Below the pieces are notes generated by a model, which was given only the letters and a program-made list of their open reading frames with translations, was not told the DNA's origin and ran no database searches. From an uncultured Bacteroidales bacterium (GTDB lineage: Bacteria; Bacteroidota; Bacteroidia; Bacteroidales; Paludibacteraceae): 64,000 bases of DNA. The stretch spans positions 55,336 to 119,335 of the forward strand of contig UQNE01000005.1 in the NCBI GenBank assembly GCA_900542355.1, read 5' to 3'. Within the stretch, counting starts at the first letter, position 1; each line of letters begins with the position of its first letter. Of this stretch, positions 15,635 through 24,700 are shown piece by piece. Made by a program: the position numbers and the translations under genes.

Positions 15635-17800
15635 CTATCTGCACGGTTCGCCGAGCAGTGTATATCGGCCGTTGGGAGTAAGGATATAGAGCGTGCCTTC
15701 CAAGAGAACGAAACGCGTTTGCGAAGCATCGGTGGCGATCTCATCTATCGCCGTATCTTGCTTTACCAACACATAGATATGCACATACACATCCACCGCT
15801 CCGCGGGAACGCAGGCGCAGATAAGCGTCTTGGATACCCTCTACCTCCGATTGGAAACCTACTGCCACCAAGCCTCCCTCAGCGGGCAAGGTAGTAGGCG
15901 ACATCTTGAACTTGCTCGGGTGATTACCCACAAACGACATCTTGATTTCCTCAGTCAGATTGGTGCCGGTAACATCCACCACAAAGGTTTTCAGTTCGTT
16001 AGGCAATGCTGTATCATTCAATTCGGTAGCATCCACCGAGATAAGCGGCAGGTCATCACGCCCCCACGAGACATCGTCTATCAGATAGGTAGCCGCCCCA
16101 TTGTTGCCGCTATATCCGGTGAAACGGAAACCCATAAAGAACACATCGGGTATATTCTCTTGCCCCGACAGATTCACCTGAAAATCAAGCCAATCGCCGG
16201 CTTGGTCGGCAGTAGATGGCATCTCTATCTCGAGGTCTTGGAAGAACACATCCGCCGCATCGGTGGCGTCGATGAAATAGAGTTGCAGTTTAGCCGACTG
16301 TGTCTCTTTGAGGTAATCACCGCGCACACGGAAAGTGAACACTTGGTTCTTGGCGTTTTTGTAGTCCAGGGCAGGCGTAATGAGCCACATCTCGTACATC
16401 GTAGAGTCCTGTTCACCAAAGATATACGCCGTCGCCTTAGCGCAATGCTCGTTGTCGTTGTTGCGGTCCTCGTAGCCCCACCATGGGCGAGCACCTTGGC
16501 GCACCACATTCTGCCAACCGCTGATTTTCAGCGTGTTGTTATGCTCCACATCATCAAACTTCTCGTTGAGCAGAGTAAGCGGATTGGTCATATCCCACAC
16601 AAAATCGGTTGCCCAGTCTTGTGTTGCAGGGTCGCCCTCGGTAGCGACACCCGTGATACGAATCTGCTGCTTCTGCGCATTCTTGCTCGACCAATAGATA
16701 GTAGCCGAGTAAGTGCCTGCCTTGCGCGGAGCAAAGGTGATATAGGTCTTTGCTTCCATATTGCGGGGGATAAGCGAACTGCTGATAGTAAAGGCATTAT
16801 CATTACCGTCGTTGATACAAGACACCGTCAGGTCTTCCACGCAGTTGAGCGAGGTAACCACTATCGAATCACGCACTTTCGTACCCGCTTTAGCCGTAAA
16901 CTGCGGGAGCGACATCGGAGTGATATGTATCTCGGGTTTCTGCGTCGAGTCAGACGCCACACCACTCAGCGAATAGGTCTTGTTGTCGCCCAAGGCTTGC
17001 GAGCAATCGGTGATGAGCATTGCCTTGTGGTTGCCCACTGCCGTAGGTGCATACCACAGTTTGACCGTCTCTTCTGCGGCGGTAACTTGCGTTTTCTCTA
17101 AGCGGAACATATCCCGATTAGCACCCGTGATGTACAACTCTATAGGCTCGGTGATGTTACCTTGGCGGATAGTGAGCGTGGTCATCAGCACCTCGTCGCC
17201 GATATTGCTGCGTGCAGGGGCAATATACTCCGGCGCAACCGTGTACCACGGCAGTTGGTTCTCGGTGCGGCAAAATGAGAACGCGTCGAAGATAACCAAC
17301 ACACCTTTGTTTACCTTGATGCTGAACTGAAAACTCGTAGCATCTTTGGGTTTGGTGGTCTTTACCTTCAGTTCTTGCCAATCGTTGTTGCCCAAAGGCA
17401 GCACTTGGTTCAGCACCGCGCTGTCGTGGGGTGTACCTTCCTGCGGATAGCGGAAGTTCCACGCACTGTTGAGCGACAAGTCGCCTGAGTTGGCAGACAG
17501 CACCTTGTAGTGGATTGTCATTTCAAACTCCTGTCCGGTAACATCGGTCTGCAAGTCAACCGTTTGTTCCAATGAGCGTGTCTGCTTCACCTCGGTGGTG
17601 CGGAAGGCTTGCGTGCCGCTATACACATCTTGTGTCTCGATAGCAATACCGCTACCAAAACTCCAGTCGTCAAATTTTGCACCAAAAAGGGAGTTGGTTT
17701 CTGCCACCTCAAAGTCGGGGTTGCTCAGCAGGTTGTCGGCAGCAGACACATAAAGAACTGCGAAAGTACACAGCAGTGCCAATAAACTCTTTTTCATCAT
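15635..17800 (-). CDS. Secreted multidomain beta-sandwich protein (cleaved-adhesin type)
   Basis: A 721-residue exported protein with signal peptide MMKKSLLALLCTFAVLYVSA. Residues about 22-165 form a carbohydrate-binding-like jelly roll (LLSNPDFEVAE start, WQELKVKTTKP end). Several Ig-like modules follow, two of which carry the G-N-[LI]-T-E signature (RQGNITEPIELYI and TGTNLTEEIKMSF). Between them lies a 'choice-of-anchor J' or cleaved-adhesin-like domain (LLNEKFDDVEHN, WLITPALDYKN, ATYLIDDVSWG). The C-terminus (LYILTPNGRYTLLGEPCR) resembles a short C-terminal sorting-type tail. No catalytic residues are recognised; adhesion or glycan binding is an inference. It is the last of three collinear genes for related secreted proteins and ends with TAG. 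Confidence 0.8.
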   Translation of the reverse strand: MMKKSLLALLCTFAVLYVSAADNLLSNPDFEVAETNSLFGAKFDDWSFGSGIAIETQDVYSGTQAFRTTEVKQTRSLEQTVDLQTDVTGQEFEMTIHYKVLSANSGDLSLNSAWNFRYPQEGTPHDSAVLNQVLPLGNNDWQELKVKTTKPKDATSFQFSIKVNKGVLVIFDAFSFCRTENQLPWYTVAPEYIAPARSNIGDEVLMTTLTIRQGNITEPIELYITGANRDMFRLEKTQVTAAEETVKLWYAPTAVGNHKAMLITDCSQALGDNKTYSLSGVASDSTQKPEIHITPMSLPQFTAKAGTKVRDSIVVTSLNCVEDLTVSCINDGNDNAFTISSSLIPRNMEAKTYITFAPRKAGTYSATIYWSSKNAQKQQIRITGVATEGDPATQDWATDFVWDMTNPLTLLNEKFDDVEHNNTLKISGWQNVVRQGARPWWGYEDRNNDNEHCAKATAYIFGEQDSTMYEMWLITPALDYKNAKNQVFTFRVRGDYLKETQSAKLQLYFIDATDAADVFFQDLEIEMPSTADQAGDWLDFQVNLSGQENIPDVFFMGFRFTGYSGNNGAATYLIDDVSWGRDDLPLISVDATELNDTALPNELKTFVVDVTGTNLTEEIKMSFVGNHPSKFKMSPTTLPAEGGLVAVGFQSEVEGIQDAYLRLRSRGAVDVYVHIYVLVKQDTAIDEIATDASQTRFVLLEGTLYILTPNGRYTLLGEPCR

Positions 17801-17903
17801 ATTGTGTGTTGTTTAGTTTCTAAAAGGGGAGCAAGATACCTGCCTTGCAAAGGCGCAAGAATATCCTGTTTTACGAAGGGGCAAACTGTCCCCTATACGA
17901 AAG

Positions 17904-17946
17904 GACAAAAATACCCCAAAAGTGTCGGCAAGACGCTCTTGGGGTA
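17904..17946 (-). terminator. Terminator after the middle secreted-protein gene
   Basis: TACCCCAA and TTGGGGTA pair with a longer imperfect stem inside; on the minus strand ATTTTTGTCC follows. It lies 19 nt after the stop at 17965. Confidence 0.8.
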
Positions 17947-17964
17947 TAGTTGGCAAATAAAGGA

Positions 17965-19845
17965 TTAGCGTACTACCTTGTAGGTCTTACCGCCTTGGCG
18001 GATGATGTTTACACCCGGTTGCAGTTCTGCAACACGCATACCCGATACGGTGTAGATCTCTATCTCGCCCTCTGCTACTGCATTATCGATAGCCGACGGA
18101 ACATACTTCTCTACATCTTGTTTGCCGCGTACACGCAGTACTTTACCATTCGTTGCGCTGGAGATACCGGTAACATTAGCAGGAGCAACCTTTGCCGTGC
18201 CAATCAAGTCGTTTCCTGCAAGGAGGTTGATAGTGGCAGTGGCATCACCTTGCAGCACTTGATCACCGCTGGCGAAGACATCGGTGTTAGCAAAGGTTAC
18301 ATTCTCCACCTTCACTAATTGGCAAAGATAATCGCTCGGATTAGCCTGCAACTCTGCCAGTGTAACCACCTTAGGAGTAACCTCATTATCGTGGCTGAGA
18401 ACCTCTACCGACTCACCATAAGGAGTGCTGACAGCCTGGATACCACTCACCTTCATATCCGAATTTGTGTACACAATGAAATTGGTAAGTTTATCACCCT
18501 GCTTAACACTTTCGCCCCAATAATAATCGTTTACATTAACTGCTCCCGAAGCATCTTGCAGATAAAGTTTATCGCCGCTTTGGTTGTATCTGTAAGTAAC
18601 TATTGCCTCACCTGTATATTTGATATATACATCATCGTATGGACTTGTGGCCGTAGCAGCAAAAGCGTTCAGTTCTGCAATGGTAGCAGCCGAATTAACC
18701 AATAGATTGTAATAAGTATAAGAAACAGTAGCCTTAGCCTCACCCGAGGTTAAGGTAACAACATACGAACCATAGCCGGTCGCCTGAGGAGCAATGGTCA
18801 TTGTAACCGTAGCATTGGTTGCCTCGTCTTTGCTGATAGTGGTCTTGTCGAGGGTAACTTCATCACTATTGCTTGTGAGGGTAATATCCTCGGTGAGGTT
18901 CTTGCCCGTTACGGTGAAAGTCTTGGTATAAGTCTCACCTACAAACCCTTGCATATAACCTAAAGAAGATGGAGTAACCGTAATCTCTGCAGGTTCTGCA
19001 ACAGGAGTATCCTCATCAAAGAGATCCTCCCATGCAGTAGCCACCTTGATCTCATCTACATACACACGCCCGGGGGTATTTGTTCCCTTACGGAGATTGA
19101 CAGTGGAAATCTGCTTAGCATCCGACTTATTGTTAGCACCTATCAAGGAACCGGCGGAAGTTGTGGCTGTTTGGTTGCAAACAAGGGTGGGTGTTTGGTT
19201 ATCTTTCGTTGGATTTACATACAAACGAGCAATGTCGTTCTTTTCACCATCTACGAACTCGTATTCAATAACCACCAAGATATTTTTTTTCACCTCGACA
19301 TCCGCCAAAGGCAATACATCAACAGAAGAAGTACTTGCTTCACCATTCTTTGAGATGCCTAATTGCAATTTAGTGTATTGAGATGCAGCATCTTCTTTCA
19401 CCGATACTGCATGCAAGCGTGCAAACATACCCGATGTTGTTCCATCGCCAAAAGAAAGGAAATAATCTCCATTCTTTGTTATGGTGGCAGCAGCCGTAGT
19501 AGAATATTGTTTCAAACTATCTACATTGATGATAGCCACAACATACACCTTGCCGCTGGTGATAGGCGAGAATTGACGGAAATCGTCTGCTCCATTGCCT
19601 ACCAACTCTACCTTATTACCTGCTGCGGTTGCATATCCGTCATACGACAGCGAGCCTTCTACTACTTGGATATAATTACTTGCACCGCTATACGACCACC
19701 AATCTGCTTTATCGGTTCCCATTTTGTCGTTTGCCCCCTTGTTCAGAGTACCTACATTACGGTCGAAACTCTCGTGGAGAATTAAGTCGGCGTGTACGGT
19801 AGTAAGCGTAAACAACGCCGTCAGAAAAAGAAATAGTTTTTTCAT
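17965..19845 (-). CDS. Secreted protein with OB-fold-like domain and sorting tail
   Basis: A 626-residue exported protein with signal peptide MKKLFLFLTALFTLTTVHA. Residues about 20-280 form a lectin-like jelly roll (LILHESFDRNVG start, VYVDEIKVATAWEDLF end). Next is an Ig-like module with TGKNLTEDITLTS, the signature seen in the neighbours. Residues about 390-590 resemble the OB-fold 'DUF5689/YhcR-like' domain found in secreted nucleases and surface proteins (KLYLQDASGAVNVNDYYWG). The last 35 residues (IEIYTVSGMRVAELQPGVNI then KTYKVVR) match the usual sorting-type tail of Bacteroidota secreted proteins. No catalytic motif is seen, so the function is open. It has its own promoter and terminator. 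Confidence 0.8.
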   Translation of the reverse strand: MKKLFLFLTALFTLTTVHADLILHESFDRNVGTLNKGANDKMGTDKADWWSYSGASNYIQVVEGSLSYDGYATAAGNKVELVGNGADDFRQFSPITSGKVYVVAIINVDSLKQYSTTAAATITKNGDYFLSFGDGTTSGMFARLHAVSVKEDAASQYTKLQLGISKNGEASTSSVDVLPLADVEVKKNILVVIEYEFVDGEKNDIARLYVNPTKDNQTPTLVCNQTATTSAGSLIGANNKSDAKQISTVNLRKGTNTPGRVYVDEIKVATAWEDLFDEDTPVAEPAEITVTPSSLGYMQGFVGETYTKTFTVTGKNLTEDITLTSNSDEVTLDKTTISKDEATNATVTMTIAPQATGYGSYVVTLTSGEAKATVSYTYYNLLVNSAATIAELNAFAATATSPYDDVYIKYTGEAIVTYRYNQSGDKLYLQDASGAVNVNDYYWGESVKQGDKLTNFIVYTNSDMKVSGIQAVSTPYGESVEVLSHDNEVTPKVVTLAELQANPSDYLCQLVKVENVTFANTDVFASGDQVLQGDATATINLLAGNDLIGTAKVAPANVTGISSATNGKVLRVRGKQDVEKYVPSAIDNAVAEGEIEIYTVSGMRVAELQPGVNIIRQGGKTYKVVR

Positions 19846-19898
19846 AAGACTAAAACATTTAGAATTAAAATAAGTATTGATTGATTACATAATCGCTG

Positions 19899-19930
19899 CA
19901 AAGGTACGACAATTACGCGAAATATGCAAA
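19899..19930 (-). promoter_or_regulatory. Promoter of the 17965-19845 gene
   Basis: Minus-strand TACCTTTG (plus 19899-19906) with TTTG (plus 19927-19930), spacing 20 nt. Confidence 0.8.
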
Positions 19931-19958
19931 CTTTATGACGAATAATGTGTCTAAATGC

Positions 19959-21926
19959 TCAATATTGCCAAGTTTTCCTGCCTTTTTGTATTATCACCCC
20001 ATGATAATCATCGGGAATCGATTGTCCGAGCGGGGTGTATGACGGACTATCCGACGCAGTCTTGCCCTCTATCGGAAGCAAAGATGTAGCGGGCGGATAG
20101 GCGGTTTGCGAGACGACCCAAAGCGTCAGTACATCCCAATCATACGAAACGATAGCCACAATGCGTGTCGGTTGGTTTTCTATCAGCATACCGATATTGA
20201 ACTTGTCGGCTATGGCGTAGGTCTGACCACGATAAGTACACTGCTCACCGCTGATCTGCACGCTATCCAAGACGATGTATCGGCATACATCTGCACTATC
20301 CAACGAGAATATACCCGAATCGGGCAGACACTCTACCTTGCTTGCGCCAACCGACCATGCACCTATCGGAGACAACTCGGGCACTCCGTAGTAGTTCCGG
20401 AATCTGCCATGCACGCCCGTCAGCAAATCGCCGGTAGCAAGCCCCTGTCCGTAGGGTTTGCCGTCGGCATCGGCACTATCGTAGATCAGCATGGCCCCTG
20501 TGGTATCACGCACAAAAATATACTTGCCGTACTTCTTGGTAACAACTACCGGATTGAGATAGAGAGTGGCAAAGTCCTCTGCGTGTACCGCCTCAGCCAC
20601 AGACACTTGCGGCAAGACATGCAGGAGCACCGTGGTGCTGCAGCGGGTATCACCGCTCACCAAATCGAGTGTATCGACATACATCCCCGCTTGCGACACC
20701 CGGTAAGAGAGGGTCAAAGGATCACCATCCCTATCGAGCGTAGAGGCAGAGAGCGAGAACACATCCGCATGGCGCAGAGATACTCGGATATCATCGGTAA
20801 GGCGCACCGCATTCACCGAGATAGTTTTGCTACCCGATAGCGTCGGAGCCGATAGGCACACTTCGCCGAAATTGACCAGCGGTGCCGAGATGGCGGGGTT
20901 GTCCACCCCGATAGCAGGTACTTCGCGATAGAGTGCTACCGGCAAGAACTTACCCGCATCGACATAGCAGCCAAAGAGTTGGTCGGTGCTGTTGTACTGC
21001 AGATACCGCCCCACGCTTGTGCCTTGACTAAGGATAGTGGCAGCACCGTCGGGAGCAATAGAAACCGACCAGACACCATAGTCGCCATAGTCTTTAGAGG
21101 TGTAGTTGGTCCAGAGTGCGAGTTTATTCTTGGTCTTTCCGCCGTTCGCTACGAGATAGGCTTCCTCGTAGCGCAACTCGTCTTGGAAGATGTAAGCAGT
21201 ATCGCCTTGGCGGTCGATAACCTTGCGCAGGGTATAGACTGCATCGTCGTTGGCATTGAGCGTATTGCGATCGGCAGAGTAAGCACCACGGATAGCGTGG
21301 ATATTGTTGCGGCTGACCGCCTCGTTGTAGTAGCCCATAATCATCGGGGTAGAAGCGTCTGCCACACCAAAGATGACTTGATCGGAGTCGGCAAGCGAAC
21401 GAATGTCGGTTACCAGGCGGAAAGAAGTCTGCGTAAACTCGGGCGCAGCCCCATTATCGGAGCGCACAGAAACAGAATTGAGATAAATCGAATTGCGTGT
21501 GCAACTGACCGAGAAAGTAATCTTACCCGTTTGTTCCTCGGGCAAGACAATCGTCAGATCGCGATTGGCGGGATTAGCGATAGGCAGCACCGAATCGATG
21601 GGTGCGTTGTCGCCTACCTGCACTCGGATAGTGCCCTGTCCGTGCGTAGTGGTGGCATAGTTGACAGTGAGGCGACGGACACGAGAGAACGACTTGACCG
21701 AGGTTGCCCCGGCGCCGGTGCCCCTTGCCGTAACCTGCACACCTATCTGGTAGGTGCTGCTGTAGTTGTTGCCCTCTTGGTTGGAGAGCCAACCATCGGT
21801 GCGGTTATCGCACACCGCTGAGCCTTGACGGCTATTCCACTGAGTATCCGTAAAAGTGTAAGTGGTGATACCGGCAAAAGCATTGGTTGCGCAAAGCAGA
21901 AGGACAAATAGAAAAAACTTTTTCAT
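19959..21926 (-). CDS. Secreted multidomain protein with C-terminal tail
   Basis: A 655-residue exported protein with signal peptide MKKFFLFVLLLCATNAFA. The N-terminal beta-sandwich (residues about 20-155, TTYTFTDTQWNSRQG onwards) is followed by a region with the LVTDIRSLADSDQVIFGVAD motif that I associate with Bacteroidota surface proteins. An Ig-like module follows (AVRLTDDIRVSLRHADVFSL), a divergent version of the N-L-T-E module of the two genes downstream. A C-terminal OB-like segment (YIFVRDTTGAMLIYD, QGLATGDLLTGV) comes next. The final YTPLGQSIPDDYHGVIIQKG then KTWQY has the 'G-q-x-i ... G-i-I-x-x-G-k-k' form of a sorting tail. It shares its domain plan with its two neighbours. Substrate and role are not recognised. 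Confidence 0.78.
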   Translation of the reverse strand: MKKFFLFVLLLCATNAFAGITTYTFTDTQWNSRQGSAVCDNRTDGWLSNQEGNNYSSTYQIGVQVTARGTGAGATSVKSFSRVRRLTVNYATTTHGQGTIRVQVGDNAPIDSVLPIANPANRDLTIVLPEEQTGKITFSVSCTRNSIYLNSVSVRSDNGAAPEFTQTSFRLVTDIRSLADSDQVIFGVADASTPMIMGYYNEAVSRNNIHAIRGAYSADRNTLNANDDAVYTLRKVIDRQGDTAYIFQDELRYEEAYLVANGGKTKNKLALWTNYTSKDYGDYGVWSVSIAPDGAATILSQGTSVGRYLQYNSTDQLFGCYVDAGKFLPVALYREVPAIGVDNPAISAPLVNFGEVCLSAPTLSGSKTISVNAVRLTDDIRVSLRHADVFSLSASTLDRDGDPLTLSYRVSQAGMYVDTLDLVSGDTRCSTTVLLHVLPQVSVAEAVHAEDFATLYLNPVVVTKKYGKYIFVRDTTGAMLIYDSADADGKPYGQGLATGDLLTGVHGRFRNYYGVPELSPIGAWSVGASKVECLPDSGIFSLDSADVCRYIVLDSVQISGEQCTYRGQTYAIADKFNIGMLIENQPTRIVAIVSYDWDVLTLWVVSQTAYPPATSLLPIEGKTASDSPSYTPLGQSIPDDYHGVIIQKGRKTWQY

Positions 21927-22036
21927 ACGCTATATATTTAAGGTGTAGAGCCGACACCGTCCTTGCAAAGAGCCGATTTATGCTAAGAGAGTCGGTTTGG
22001 TCTTTGCCAACTTAAGTGGGGTCGGCATAGAGTGAG

Positions 22037-22072
22037 TGCGACCTGCCGAGTGAAGACACAGGGCAGGTCGCA
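22037..22072 (-). terminator. Stem-loop after proS
   Basis: TGCGACCTGCC (22037-22047) and GGCAGGTCGCA (22062-22072) form a perfect 11-bp stem nine nucleotides after the proS stop. On the minus strand the following sequence lacks a T run, so it may be an RNA-stabilising hairpin rather than a classical terminator. Confidence 0.5.
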
Positions 22073-22080
22073 ACACAAAA

Positions 22081-23571
22081 TTAGTAGGCGATAGCGAAGA
22101 TCACACGCCCTTTGGACGGTTTACCCGTTACCATACACTTACCTTCCTCGTTCTTATGCCCGGGCAGGTCGTGCATAGGGATGCAGCGGATAGTCGCCTT
22201 GGTATCGGCTTTGATTTTCTCCTCGGTCTCGGGCGTACCATCCCAGTGGCAAAGCAAGAAACCGCCTTTCTTGATTTCTTCTTTGAACTCGTCGTAGGAG
22301 TTGACCTCACGCGTATTGGCGATACGGAAATTGAGTGCTTTTTGGTAGATATTGCCCTGTATCTCCTCCAGCAAGTTCTTGATATAGAGTTCAATACCCT
22401 CGATAGCAACGGTAGATTTCTCCATCGTGTCGCGGCGTGCAATCTCGATAGTGCCGTTCTCCAAGTCGCGACCGCCCATAGCCAAACGGACAGGCACGCC
22501 TTTGAGTTCATAATCAGCGAACTTGTAACCCGGGGTGTATTTCTCGGATGTATCTACCTTGACGCGGATGCCCATTGCCTTGAGGTTGTCGGCAATAGGA
22601 TTGAGTTTAGCGAGCAGCGCATCGAGTTGCTCCTGCGTCTTGAAGATAGGTACGATAGCCACCTGAATCGGCGCAAGGTGCGGGGGAAGAACGAGTCCGT
22701 TGTCGTCGGAGTGGGTCATAATGAGCGCACCCATCAAGCGGGTAGAGACACCGAAAGAAGTAGCCCACGGATACTCATATTTATTCTCCTTGCTAAGGAA
22801 CTGCACATCAAACGACTTGGCAAAGTTCTGCCCGAGGAAGTGGCTGGTGCCTGCTTGGAGTGCTTTGCCGTCCTGCATCATTGCCTCGATACAATAGGTC
22901 TCCACTGCGCCGGCGAAACGCTCGTTGGGTGATTTAACGCCTTTCACCACAGGGATTGCCATGATATTCTCTGCTACATCGGCATAGACCTCGAGCATCT
23001 GTTGTGCAAACGCATCGGCCTCCTCGCGTGTAGCGTGGGCGGTATGCCCCTCTTGCCAAAGAAACTCGGCAGTACGGAGGAAAAGGCGGGTACGCATCTC
23101 CCAACGCATCACATTGCACCACTGGTTGCAGAGCACAGGAAGATCACGATAACTGGAAATCCAGTTTTTGTAGGTGGACCAAATAATCGTCTCTGAAGTA
23201 GGACGGATAATCAGTTCTTCCTCCAACTTAGCATCGGGATCGACGATAACGCCCTTACCTTCGGGGTCGTTCATCAGTCGGTGGTGGGTAACGACAGCAC
23301 ACTCTTTGGCGAAGCCCTCTACATGCTCTGCCTCACGGCTGAAATAGGACTTCGGAATCAACATCGGGAAGTAGGCATTCTTGACGCCATACTCTTTGAA
23401 TCGGCTATCGAGCGCCTGTTGGATACGCTCCCATATCTCATAGCCATAGGGTTTGATGACCATACACCCGCGGACAGCAGACTGCTCGGCGAGGTCGGCC
23501 TTCACTACCAATTCGTTGTACCACTTCGAGTAATCGGTTGCTCGGGGGGTCAGTTTCTGAAAATTTGCCAT
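22081..23571 (-). CDS. proS: Prolyl-tRNA synthetase (eukaryote/archaeal-like type)
   Basis: A 496-residue class II synthetase of the short type that lacks the bacterial editing insertion. Features seen are GCMVIKPYGYEIWERIQ, the class II motif 2 region (RPTSETIIW, then RWEMRTRLFLRTAEFLWQEGHTAHAT), motif 3 in TSFGVSTRLMGALIMTHSDDNGLVLPP, the anticodon-binding domain (VAIVPIF) and the C-terminal zinc-like domain. It ends in IAY with the terminal tyrosine typical of this type. It charges tRNA-Pro. Its ATG shares one base with the pdxB stop (TAATG), so the two are translationally coupled. Confidence 0.97.
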   Translation of the reverse strand: MANFQKLTPRATDYSKWYNELVVKADLAEQSAVRGCMVIKPYGYEIWERIQQALDSRFKEYGVKNAYFPMLIPKSYFSREAEHVEGFAKECAVVTHHRLMNDPEGKGVIVDPDAKLEEELIIRPTSETIIWSTYKNWISSYRDLPVLCNQWCNVMRWEMRTRLFLRTAEFLWQEGHTAHATREEADAFAQQMLEVYADVAENIMAIPVVKGVKSPNERFAGAVETYCIEAMMQDGKALQAGTSHFLGQNFAKSFDVQFLSKENKYEYPWATSFGVSTRLMGALIMTHSDDNGLVLPPHLAPIQVAIVPIFKTQEQLDALLAKLNPIADNLKAMGIRVKVDTSEKYTPGYKFADYELKGVPVRLAMGGRDLENGTIEIARRDTMEKSTVAIEGIELYIKNLLEEIQGNIYQKALNFRIANTREVNSYDEFKEEIKKGGFLLCHWDGTPETEEKIKADTKATIRCIPMHDLPGHKNEEGKCMVTGKPSKGRVIFAIAY

Positions 23572-24533
23572 TATCTTAATCTATATTGTTTGCGTAATTG
23601 CTCAAATTGGTCGGGGTTCGCTTTGAGCAAATCCGACACACGGGAGAGCCAACCCGAGGCACTATCGCCGTATTTTTGTTGCAAAGGTACGACTTTTTTA
23701 TCAATCTGCAAAGGCGACAGCCCAAATTGTTGCCCAAAAGCGTTGAGGCAGGTCTGCGAGGCATTGTATTTGCCTTGTACCGAATAGCCGGCAATATGGA
23801 ACGAAGCAAGGGATGCGAACTGCAATAATTCGCGATTTAGACGGGGTTCATTCTCCCAAGTGTCTATCACGCAAGGTTGACCCGCAGCCAACAACGCCGC
23901 CTCGTCCACCACTCCGCCTCGCGCAGCATTGATGATGAGGGTATCGGGGCGACACCGGCGCAAGAACGCCTCGTTGCAGAGGTGATAAGTAGGATAATCA
24001 CCCGAGCGAGTAAGCGGGGTGTGAAAGGTAATGATGTCGCAAGTTTGTGCGATTTCATCGAGCGAAACACCGATATGGCGTGGCGGGTCGTTGAGCAACA
24101 CTTGCATACCGTGTCGCTCTGCCATCTCGGCCACAAGCGAACCAACATGCCCCACACCTACAATACCGATTTTCTTCGCTTTCAACGGGGTTTGTAAGGT
24201 AAGAAGCGCCTCTTCTATATAATCGCACACCGCCTGCGCATTGCACCCCGGGCAGGAAACCCAACGGATACCCGCCCGACGACAAAAGTCTTGATCAATA
24301 TGGTCGTAGCCGATAGTAGCCGTAGCCACCAAGCGGACACTGCTCTGAGCCAGCAAAGCCGCATTAATCTGCGTGCGAGTACGAACGAAAAGCGCATCGG
24401 CATCTCGGACAACAGAAGGTGTGATTTCCTCCGCATCCAACGGCAGAACCTGCACCTGCTGCCAATCCTCGGCAGAGGCTTGGCGAATTGTATCGCAGAT
24501 GAAGGGAATATATTTATCGATTACCAAAAGCAT
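23571..24533 (-). CDS. pdxB: Erythronate-4-phosphate dehydrogenase
   Basis: A 320-residue member of the D-2-hydroxyacid dehydrogenase family; PdxB oxidises 4-phosphoerythronate in the DXP-dependent vitamin B6 pathway. Motifs are RTRTQIN, ATATIGYDHID, the Rossmann loop GIVGVGHVGS, the catalytic Arg in NAARGGVVDE, Glu in DTWENEP, and His in SFHIAGYSVQGK. The GYS.qGK segment and a C-terminal extension beyond the usual dehydrogenase fold are typical of PdxB rather than SerA. It overlaps proS by one base. Confidence 0.93.
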   Translation of the reverse strand: MLLVIDKYIPFICDTIRQASAEDWQQVQVLPLDAEEITPSVVRDADALFVRTRTQINAALLAQSSVRLVATATIGYDHIDQDFCRRAGIRWVSCPGCNAQAVCDYIEEALLTLQTPLKAKKIGIVGVGHVGSLVAEMAERHGMQVLLNDPPRHIGVSLDEIAQTCDIITFHTPLTRSGDYPTYHLCNEAFLRRCRPDTLIINAARGGVVDEAALLAAGQPCVIDTWENEPRLNRELLQFASLASFHIAGYSVQGKYNASQTCLNAFGQQFGLSPLQIDKKVVPLQQKYGDSASGWLSRVSDLLKANPDQFEQLRKQYRLR

Positions 24534-24590
24534 ATTGACAAAAAGGCACTATATATCACCATTTACTACCATTTTGCTATTTACACTTTT

Positions 24591-24645
24591 CTTGTTAGGT
24601 TTCGATAAGGTCTCGACAAAGTTTCGACGAGGTCGGCTCAAAGAC
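24591..24645 (+). repeat. 11-bp-period intergenic array (5 units)
   Basis: Five units: CTTGTTAGGTT, TCGATAAGGTC, TCGACAAAGTT, TCGACGAGGTC, GGCTCAAAGAC. The reverse complement of 39024-39078 aligns unit by unit at 45 of 55 positions, with the last unit identical, so these are two copies of one element in opposite orientation. CATTTTG occurs on both sides of this copy. Confidence 0.8.
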
Positions 24646-24700
24646 CCAATACCATTTTGTAAGCAAAAAGCATGAAATAGCGACAATTCGGTACATGCAA

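Noticed and set aside
15611..17101. Open frame of 496 codons on the plus strand
   Set aside because: It is antisense to the secreted cleaved-adhesin-type gene. The His/Arg-rich composition is typical of a shadow frame.
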